Shown piece after piece: positions 17,277 to 23,530 of a stretch of DNA of 64,000 bases. The first letter of the stretch is position 1. Each line of letters begins with the position of its first letter. The position numbers and the translations under genes were made by a program. Origin of the DNA: Niveispirillum cyanobacteriorum (GTDB lineage: Bacteria; Pseudomonadota; Alphaproteobacteria; Azospirillales; Azospirillaceae); NCBI RefSeq assembly GCF_002868735.1, contig NZ_CP025611.1:62001-126000 (forward strand), in the 5' to 3' direction. Under the pieces are notes generated by a model. That model saw nothing but the letters and a program-made list of their open reading frames with translations, ran no database searches and was not told the origin of the DNA.

Positions 17277-18594
17277 GTTGAAAGGCGGGGGAAGACAGAA
17301 CCAGGCCCAGCGCCTCTGCCGGGCTTGGTGCGCGGGCCACGGCCTGGCGCAGGCCGTCATCCGCCAGATCGCCCAGCGCCGTATCGATAAAGCTTCTTGC
17401 ATCCAGCTTCGCGCCGACCCGCTGCCCGAAGGCCAGCGACCAGTCGATCCGGCGCAGGATGGCGTCCGGTCCGGTCCAGTCGGCGGCCTTGTCGGGCCAG
17501 CCGGCGGGTGAGGGGGCGGCAAAGGGCATCTGGCCCAGCAGGTTCATCGCATTGACGATCCGGTCGTCCGGTATCTCCGCCGCACTGGCGCGCAAGGTGG
17601 CAGTGATGAAATCATTGGGGCTGCGCATCTTGGCCAGCGGCTGCGCCCAGGCGGCATCCATCTTCACCAGCGTTGCCGTGACATGGGCCAGATCGCCCCG
17701 GCTATCGCGGAAGGCCTTGGCCAGCGCGGTGACGGCGGCGGGCGGCGGATTATCGGCGATGAAATGCCGGGCCAGCCTTTGCGCCACATGGTTGGCGGTG
17801 GCCGGGTGGGCGCACAGCATGTCGATGGCGGCGGCGGCCTCTGCGATCCCGCTTTCCGGGATGCGCTGACCCAGTAGGACCTTCTCCCCCGGCTGATGCC
17901 GGCGCGGGGCGAAGGTGGCGGTGCCGCGTTCTTCATCCAGGGTCCAGCCCGTCAGGACCAGGGCCATGGCGCGCACATCATCCTGATGGTAGCCGCCATC
18001 GACACCCAGCAGGTGCAGTTCCAGCGCCTCCCGCCCCAGATTCTCGTTCAGGCCCTTGTCGCGTTTCTGCCCGGCCTTGCTGTCCGGCCCGATCGACTGG
18101 GCATTGTCCAGATAGATCAGCATGGCCGGATGCAGGATGGCGGCCCGCGCCATGTCGCGGAAATTACCCAGGATATGAGGGCGGATGGCCTCATTCTCAT
18201 AGGCCAGCCCCAGGGGCGCGATCACCGGGCGTTGGGTCGATACCGTGAAATGGTTCGACCAGAACTGTACCAGCCGCTCCTGCAAGGGGGCATCGCTGCC
18301 GGCGGCCAGTCGTGTGCGGATCGCGATATCGGCGCGGTACTGCTCGCGCCCACGCTTCTTCGCCATCTCCTCCACTTCGCCTTTGGCCTTGCGCGCGGCG
18401 GCCATGTCGGCGACACGCGGGGCAGAGCCTTGATGGTCTGCAACGATGGCAGGAAGGGGGCGTGGTGTGAGCTGGCTTTCGACCCAGCCGCGCGGATCGG
18501 ATTTAACCCTGTCCAGGTCACCCGGTCCGGCACCAAAGCCGAAACGCGACAAGGCATGCGCGGCCAGGGTTCCTGGCGCGGTGGTCATCACCAT
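17269..18594 (-). CDS. DUF1800 family protein
   Basis: A 441-residue protein of the DUF1800 family. Signatures are HALSRFGFGAGPGDLDRV at the start, RLVQFWSNHFTVS, FRDMARAAILHPAMLIYLDN, NENLGREALELHLLGVDGGY and DDVRAMALVLTGW. The biochemical role is unknown; DUF1800 and DUF1501 genes travel together in many bacteria and are thought to act as a pair in the periplasm. No obvious signal peptide is visible here, so it may be co-exported with the Tat partner. AGGAGG lies 7 bases before the ATG at 18592-18594. It is 28 bases downstream of the heavy-metal-sensor-like gene and probably belongs to the ECF-sigma operon. Confidence 0.9.
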   Translation of the reverse strand: MVMTTAPGTLAAHALSRFGFGAGPGDLDRVKSDPRGWVESQLTPRPLPAIVADHQGSAPRVADMAAARKAKGEVEEMAKKRGREQYRADIAIRTRLAAGSDAPLQERLVQFWSNHFTVSTQRPVIAPLGLAYENEAIRPHILGNFRDMARAAILHPAMLIYLDNAQSIGPDSKAGQKRDKGLNENLGREALELHLLGVDGGYHQDDVRAMALVLTGWTLDEERGTATFAPRRHQPGEKVLLGQRIPESGIAEAAAAIDMLCAHPATANHVAQRLARHFIADNPPPAAVTALAKAFRDSRGDLAHVTATLVKMDAAWAQPLAKMRSPNDFITATLRASAAEIPDDRIVNAMNLLGQMPFAAPSPAGWPDKAADWTGPDAILRRIDWSLAFGQRVGAKLDARSFIDTALGDLADDGLRQAVARAPSPAEALGLVLSSPAFQRR

Positions 18595-18622
18595 GGTCAA
18601 TCCTCCTGACAGGAGTGGGTAA

Positions 18623-19105
18623 TCAGTTCCCCGGTGGCGGCGGCGGCGGATGGTGCGGCCCATCCTTGTCCGGCTTGCCCTTGCCCCCGCGCTGGGGCGG
18701 TGGGGGCAGAGTGCCGGCAGCCTGGGCCGCCGCCATCCGCTCAACAATCGTACGGTGCAGACGTTCCTGCGCCCGGCCTGTGACTTGGCGAAGGTCGGCC
18801 AGGGCTGCCTCAGCGGCGGCGGCATCGAAGGGGCGCTGGCGCAGCGTTTCGGTCACGGCGCGGCGGGCGGCGCGAAACGCCTCCATCTGCGCCTTCACTT
18901 CCTCATCCTTCGGGCGCATGGCCTGATCAATTTCCGGGCGCAGCGGCTCCGGCACCAGTCCCATCAGCCGTTCCACGCTGCTGGGCGGGCCACCACCAGC
19001 GCTCCCGCCGCGCAGCCAATGTCCGGCAAAGATGCCCAGCACGGCCAGATTGCCGGCGGCAGACAGTACCAGCAGGACGGACAGGATCAGGGTCGAGCGT
19101 TTCAT
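18623..19105 (-). CDS. Periplasmic heavy-metal-sensor-like protein (CnrX/CpxP/ZraP fold)
   Basis: A 160-residue membrane-anchored protein. It has one N-terminal helix (STLILSVLLVLSAAGNLAVL), then a helical periplasmic hairpin (RLMGLVPEPLRPEIDQAMRP, then VKAQMEAFRAARRAVTETLR, then AQERLHRTIVERMAA) and a disordered Pro/Gly/Lys/His-rich tail. This is the layout of the periplasmic heavy-metal sensor family (CnrX-type); the His-containing tail could bind metal. The ATG overlaps the stop of the anti-sigma-like gene by 4 bases (ATGA). In CnrYXH-like systems the periplasmic sensor controls an anti-sigma factor, and the same logic is inferred here. Confidence 0.82.
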   Translation of the reverse strand: MKRSTLILSVLLVLSAAGNLAVLGIFAGHWLRGGSAGGGPPSSVERLMGLVPEPLRPEIDQAMRPKDEEVKAQMEAFRAARRAVTETLRQRPFDAAAAEAALADLRQVTGRAQERLHRTIVERMAAAQAAGTLPPPPQRGGKGKPDKDGPHHPPPPPPGN

Positions 19106-19563
19106 TCCACATTCTCCGCATCGGCGGCATCAAGGTAGGGGGTATCTCCCAGCATGGAGACCAGATCCTCCCCCACCACCTGTTCGCCCGCCGTCGCCGT
19201 GGGCAGGGTCACCAGCTGACCGTAACCCAGCACAAAGCCAATCACGCCCGCCGCCGTCACTGTCGCCATGCCGGCGGTCCAGCGTCGCCAGCCGGCCAGA
19301 AGCAGGTGTGCCAGCGATGGAGCCGCGACGGTACGCGGATGATCCAGCGGGATATCCAGGATGGTCCGGCGCAGATCGGGGCTGGCGCCCGTCACAGGCA
19401 GATCGGCCAGCGCCGCCTCCAGAACCTGTTCTGCGGCCAGCAGGTCGCGCAGGTCCGCGTCCGCCGTCAGCGCCCGGTCGGCGGCAAGGCGCAGTGTGGC
19501 GGGCCAGCGTGACGGGTCGGCCCCGTACCGGTCCAGAAGATCAAGGAATTCGCGTTTCGTCAT
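19102..19563 (-). CDS. Probable membrane anti-sigma factor
   Basis: A 153-residue protein with a soluble N-terminal part (MTKREFLDLLDRYGADPSRW), which resembles the short cytoplasmic domain of ECF anti-sigma factors, one transmembrane helix at ~96-116 (TAGMATVTAAGVIGFVLGYG) and a short periplasmic tail. There is no zinc-finger HxxxCxxC motif. Position between the ECF sigma gene (41 bases upstream) and the periplasmic sensor gene (4-base overlap) supports the role. I chose the ATG at 19561-19563, with AGGTGG about 8 bases before it; an in-frame GTG at 19572 is less likely. Confidence 0.75.
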   Translation of the reverse strand: MTKREFLDLLDRYGADPSRWPATLRLAADRALTADADLRDLLAAEQVLEAALADLPVTGASPDLRRTILDIPLDHPRTVAAPSLAHLLLAGWRRWTAGMATVTAAGVIGFVLGYGQLVTLPTATAGEQVVGEDLVSMLGDTPYLDAADAENVE

Positions 19564-19603
19564 GGCAGCCACCTTTGGCCGGTCCGTTCACAAGAGATAT
19601 TCA

Positions 19604-20254
19604 TCATGTGCCCCATCCTGCCAGCTTTTCCCGCAACGCGCGGCGCGCGCGGACCAGCAGGCTTTCCAGGGCCTTGACGCTGACATCCAGCGCCTTGGCG
19701 GCCTCCGCATTCGACAGGCCGCCATCATATGTCAGCGTCACGGCGGCCCGCAGCCGGTCTGGCAGATCGGCGACGGCGGCGGCTACAGCCTGTCTTGTGC
19801 GCTGGTCCGACAGGGACCGTTCCTGGTCCATGCCGGGATCAACGGGATCGCCCGCCGCCTCCAGCGGTGCCATGGGGGTCCGGCGCGTCTGGTCCAGGCA
19901 CAGGTTTGTCGTGATCCGGTAGAACCAGGTGCCGAACCGCGCCGCCGTCGGATCGAACCGGTCCGCATGGCGCCAAAGCCGCAGGAACGCCTCCTGTGCC
20001 ACATCCTCGGCATCGGCCTGATTGTTCAGGATACGGCGGGCGATGGTGACCGTGCGGTCCAGATGGCGGTCGACCAGCAGACCATAGGCCCGCCGGTCGC
20101 CCGCCGCGACCTTTGTCACCAACGCCTCGTCCGGTTCGCCCGCATCATCCAAAATAACGTCCTGCCTGCCGCGCGCCAATGCGCCGGTCCCATCGGGGGG
20201 CGGCGCATCCGTCCCCACCACTCTACGTCTCGACAGGCTGGCCGTCATCGTCAT
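19604..20254 (-). CDS. RNA polymerase ECF sigma factor
   Basis: A 216-residue sigma-70 family ECF factor. Sigma-2 is at ~55-105 (VDRHLDRTVTIARRILNNQA, then DAEDVAQEAFLRLWRHADRF) with the FYRITTNLCLDQTRR extension, and sigma-4 at ~155-210 (AAVTLTYDGGLSNAEAAKAL, then VSVKALESLLVRARRALREK). The first ~40 residues are low-complexity and the true start could be internal. It is 14 bases downstream of the EF-hand gene and 40 upstream of the probable anti-sigma gene, so the four genes form one operon. It probably autoregulates that operon. Confidence 0.92.
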   Translation of the reverse strand: MTMTASLSRRRVVGTDAPPPDGTGALARGRQDVILDDAGEPDEALVTKVAAGDRRAYGLLVDRHLDRTVTIARRILNNQADAEDVAQEAFLRLWRHADRFDPTAARFGTWFYRITTNLCLDQTRRTPMAPLEAAGDPVDPGMDQERSLSDQRTRQAVAAAVADLPDRLRAAVTLTYDGGLSNAEAAKALDVSVKALESLLVRARRALREKLAGWGT

Positions 20255-20268
20255 AGCGGGACTTGCCG

Positions 20269-20685
20269 TTACTTGCCGTCGCGCTTATGGCCGCGATGGT
20301 CGTCATCACGCGCCGGCTTGAAGGCCGCGAATTCGGCAGCGGTCACGGTGCCGTCCTTGTCGGTGTCCATCTTATCGAACATTGCCAGTTCATGGTCCTG
20401 GCGGGCCTTTTCACGGGCAGCTTCGACTGCGGCGGGGAAGTCAGCCCGCTTTACCTTGCCGTCGCCATCCTTATCCAGCGCCTTGAAACGGTCAGCCTTG
20501 ATGGCAGCGCGCTCGGTATCGTCCAGCTTGCCATCCTTGTTGGTGTCATACTTGGCCAGCATCTCTGCCCGGCCCGGTCCACGGGGGCCGTCGGCGGGGC
20601 CCATCTGCTGGGCAAAGGCGGTCAGCGGGGTGGCCAGCAGGGCCGAAACGGCCAGGGCGGCAAAGGTGCGGTGGGTCATGGTCAT
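20269..20685 (-). CDS. Exported EF-hand calcium-binding protein
   Basis: A 138-residue periplasmic protein. After a Sec signal peptide (HRTFAALAVSALLATPLTAFA) come three canonical EF-hand loops: DTNKDGKLDDTE (47-58), DKDGDGKVKRAD (71-82) and DTDKDGTVTAAE (107-118). It should bind Ca2+ (or a similar divalent ion) in the periplasm. It heads the operon with the ECF sigma factor, the anti-sigma factor and a metal-sensor-like protein, so it may be either the signal-binding component or the main product of the response. ATG 20685 and ATG 20679 are both possible; AGGA is 7 bases from the second, GGAG 9 bases from the first. Confidence 0.9.
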   Translation of the reverse strand: MTMTHRTFAALAVSALLATPLTAFAQQMGPADGPRGPGRAEMLAKYDTNKDGKLDDTERAAIKADRFKALDKDGDGKVKRADFPAAVEAAREKARQDHELAMFDKMDTDKDGTVTAAEFAAFKPARDDDHRGHKRDGK

Positions 20686-20687
20686 AT

Positions 20688-20753
20688 CCTGAAACTCCGT
20701 TTGGGAATGGGGCCGCCGCGATTTCCTGCGGCGGGGAACAGGGGCGTTTCAGG
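20688..20753 (-). promoter_or_regulatory. Structured leader over the ribosome binding site of the EF-hand/ECF operon
   Basis: In the mRNA sense, CCTGAAAC (20753-20746) pairs perfectly with GTTTCAGG (20695-20688), and the loop holds a second perfect hairpin, CCGCCGC with GCGGCGG (20734-20728 and 20719-20713). The right outer arm covers the AGG of the Shine-Dalgarno just before the ATG. The fold would hide the site, a layout seen in thermosensors and riboswitches. No known class is recognised. Confidence 0.55.
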
Positions 20754-20952
20754 CGCCATATCGCCCTTGTTCAATCCTGATACGAACGGTGCCGGGGAAC
20801 CCTGCATTCTGACTTTTAGGAAAAAGATGTATTGCTAACGGATTAGTGATAATAACCGTATGTTAATGCTGTTGGTGGCGCGGGTCAGGGCAAGGATCTG
20901 CTCACCTTCAATTGGGGCAACCAAGGCGATGGCGCCGGCACAGGAGAGCAAG

Positions 20953-21774
20953 TTGAGGGGGGTCGTCTACGGGCGCAGCCTTGATTTCAGGCCGCAGCCG
21001 CCCGACCCGGATGTGCTGGGTTCGCCACTTAAACTGACCGATGTCGAGATTGTCAGGTTGCCGCAGAAGGGCTGGCGCGATCATCTGCGCCTGTTTCTGC
21101 AATCATCCGGCCTGACCTCTGTTCCCACCGTCGTCCGCTTGCGCTGGCAGGCGCATGAGGTGATCGACTGGCTGCAATCCTCGCTTCTGTCCAAAGGCCG
21201 GGGTAAGCGGGCCTCTGTCTCTCATCCGTTGCAGATGATGTCCGCCATCGAGTTCCTGATGGCGATGCCCGGTGAGTTGGAGGCGGAGCGGCGGATCATG
21301 CATACGCTGATCGGTCGCGCCCTGCTGGAATATCGCAAGCGGGTCAGCGCCAACCGCGAACGGCCCCTGAGCTTCACCAAGGAAGCGACCACGCATTTCT
21401 TCGCGGGCTTCAAAGAACAGCAGATGCTGGCCAAGACCAGCACGCCGGGGGAGCAGTTCGCGACTGTCCAGCGTATCTACAACAGCTACTATTTCTTCCG
21501 CGCCTACTACATTTTCGCCATCCTGGCCCGCGAGCCGGGGGATAGTGGCAGCAAGCTGTTTTCTAAATTCATGCGTGCCTGCTTCTTCATGTCCACCATT
21601 CAGGATGACGGGACCATCGCGCCGAAACCCTCCTATCGACAATTGCCGCCCAAGGAACATGTTGTGTTCCTGGCCAAGCGTGATGTGGCCCTGCAATCCC
21701 GTTTGCGGGAGGATGAGGCGCTGCGCAGTGAGTTGCAGAACATGTTGCGTTTCTTCCGGCCCCTGCGCGGCTGA
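20953..21774 (+). CDS. Conserved-looking hypothetical protein
   Basis: A 273-residue cytoplasmic protein that I do not recognise. It starts RGVVYGRSLDFRPQPPDPDV and is mostly helical with many Arg and aromatic residues (NSYYFFRAYYIFAILAREPG, KFMRACFFMSTIQDDG), and no membrane segment or signal peptide. I favour a TTG start at 20953 because GGAG stands six bases before it and the recognisable protein-like composition begins there; an ATG at 20929 and one at 20860 are in frame but lack good ribosome binding sites. It is divergent from the EF-hand operon, with no co-transcribed partner. Confidence 0.6.
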   Translation: MRGVVYGRSLDFRPQPPDPDVLGSPLKLTDVEIVRLPQKGWRDHLRLFLQSSGLTSVPTVVRLRWQAHEVIDWLQSSLLSKGRGKRASVSHPLQMMSAIEFLMAMPGELEAERRIMHTLIGRALLEYRKRVSANRERPLSFTKEATTHFFAGFKEQQMLAKTSTPGEQFATVQRIYNSYYFFRAYYIFAILAREPGDSGSKLFSKFMRACFFMSTIQDDGTIAPKPSYRQLPPKEHVVFLAKRDVALQSRLREDEALRSELQNMLRFFRPLRG

Positions 21775-21869
21775 AGCGGCTCTCTTGTCCTCCTGACAAA
21801 GGTGTGCTTTGCGGCCTCCGACATCGCTGTCACCATGCCGCCCTGACAATAGGGAGGAGAAAAGACAGC

Positions 21870-22610
21870 ATGCGTATCGCCGTCATTTCCGATGTTCACG
21901 GCAATCTGGGCGCTCTGACTGCCGTCCTGGCCGATATTGACCGGCAGGGCGTGGATCAGGTGGTGGATCTGGGCGACAAGCTGTCAGGCCCCCTGTACCC
22001 CGCCGAAACCGCCGACCTGATGAGGAGCCGCGACATCCTGCATATCGCCGGCAATCATGAACGCCAGTTGCTGGAACTGCCTGTTGCAAAGATGGGCATG
22101 TCGGATCGGCTGGCGCATGAGGCGCTGACGCCGGCGCACCGGGACTGGCTGACCAGCCTACCGGCACAGCGGGAGATGGCGGGCGGCGAGGTCTGGCTCT
22201 GCCATGGCACGCCCGCTTCAGACCTGATCTATTTCCTTGAGGAATTGGGCGACTGGGGCAGTCGCCCCGCCGCTGTCGCCCTGGTTGCCGAGCGGGCCGG
22301 GGACATCCAGGCGCCGGTTATCCTGTGCGGCCATTCCCATGTTCAACGCGGGGTGCGCCTGCCCGACGGGCGGCTGGTGGTCAATCCCGGTTCGGTGGGC
22401 TTGCAGGCCTACCTAGATGATTTCCGGTTCCCCCACCGCAATGAGATGGGCAGCCCGCACGCCCGTTATTGCCTGTTGGACCGGGCGCGCGGTACCTGGG
22501 CGGTGACCATGGTGGAGGTTGCTTATGACTGGGATGCCGCTGCCGATCTGGCGGCTTCCCGTGGTGCCGACGGCTGGGCCTTGTCCCTGCGCACGGGCCG
22601 GGCGGGGTGA
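21870..22610 (+). CDS. Calcineurin-like metallophosphoesterase (YfcE-type)
   Basis: A 246-residue phosphoesterase with all dimetal motifs: D-x-H (ISDVHGNLGALTAVL, residues ~7-10), GD (VVDLGDKLSGP), GNHE (HIAGNHERQ), a histidine in LCHGTP and the final GHSHVQ. Family members hydrolyse phosphodiesters or phosphomonoesters such as cyclic nucleotides; the substrate is not clear. The CDS follows GGAGGAG and is 67 bases upstream of a methyltransferase gene on the same strand, with which it may be co-transcribed. Confidence 0.9.
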   Translation: MRIAVISDVHGNLGALTAVLADIDRQGVDQVVDLGDKLSGPLYPAETADLMRSRDILHIAGNHERQLLELPVAKMGMSDRLAHEALTPAHRDWLTSLPAQREMAGGEVWLCHGTPASDLIYFLEELGDWGSRPAAVALVAERAGDIQAPVILCGHSHVQRGVRLPDGRLVVNPGSVGLQAYLDDFRFPHRNEMGSPHARYCLLDRARGTWAVTMVEVAYDWDAAADLAASRGADGWALSLRTGRAG

Positions 22611-22677
22611 TGACTTCCGGCGCGGCGGGGGATCGGATAGGCTGTCCGCCCACTCGACAGCAAGGATACGCCGCCGC

Positions 22678-23529
22678 ATGAACCCGCATGTGCCCGACAG
22701 CGACGGCAGTTATCTCTATTACGACAGCGACTACCCCTGGCCGGAGGATCTGGCGGCGGACCCGTCGCTGCACGCCTCTGCCCTGCGGCAGGGCATTTTG
22801 CATGACGTGCCGCATTATCTTGGTCTGGCCAACGAACTGGCCGCCCTGCTGGGCCGGGCGCCCAAACTGCTGGAACTGGCCTGCGGCACCGGCCGGCTGT
22901 CGATACCGCTGGCGCGGGAAGGTTTCTCGGTTGCAGGGCTGGACGCATCCCCCACAATGCTGGCGGGGCTTGCCCGCCGGCTGGAGCGCGAAGGACCGGA
23001 GGTCACGGCGCGGGTGACGGCTGCGCAGGGGGACCTGCTGCAACTAGACATGCCGGTGAAGGACCATGACTTGGTCATCATGGGCTTCAATATCCTGATG
23101 CTGCTAGCCGATTTTGAGGCACAGATCATCGCTCTGGAAAAGGTGCGCGATCACTTGGCACCGGGTGGCATTCTGGCGCTGGATGTGGTGAACCCGCTGG
23201 TCATGCCGCTGGGCGCCACCCAGGCGCCGGAGGTCAGCTACAGCCGGGTGAACCGACGCACCGGCAATCTCTATACGAAGTTCGCTCTGGTCGGCACCCT
23301 GGATGAACGGGAGGTGCAGCGCAATTACGGCTGGTATGATGAGGTGGTGCCCGGCGGCGCCGTCCGCCGCACCCATTACCATTTCGACTGGCGGCCCCTG
23401 TTCCGGTTCGAACTGGAACTGATGTTGCGCCTTACCGGGTTCAACCCGATCCGCGTGGATGGTGATTTCCAGGGGACGCCGTTCGATGTCGGCGCCGCCA
23501 AGATCGTGGTGGTAGCGCGGCGGGTGTGA
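22678..23529 (+). CDS. Class I SAM-dependent methyltransferase
   Basis: A 283-residue methyltransferase. Motif I is LLELACGTGRLSIPLAREGF (~residues 62-81), followed by the acidic VAGLDASPTML, the adenine-region motif AAQGDLLQLDMP and the motif LAPGGILALDVVNP. A C-terminal beta-rich region (YHFDWRPLFRFELELML) would form the substrate cap. The substrate is unknown. AAGGA lies 11 bases before the ATG. The stop is two bases from the stop of the convergent antiporter gene, with no room for a separate terminator. Confidence 0.85.
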   Translation: MNPHVPDSDGSYLYYDSDYPWPEDLAADPSLHASALRQGILHDVPHYLGLANELAALLGRAPKLLELACGTGRLSIPLAREGFSVAGLDASPTMLAGLARRLEREGPEVTARVTAAQGDLLQLDMPVKDHDLVIMGFNILMLLADFEAQIIALEKVRDHLAPGGILALDVVNPLVMPLGATQAPEVSYSRVNRRTGNLYTKFALVGTLDEREVQRNYGWYDEVVPGGAVRRTHYHFDWRPLFRFELELMLRLTGFNPIRVDGDFQGTPFDVGAAKIVVVARRV

Positions 23530-23530
23530 T

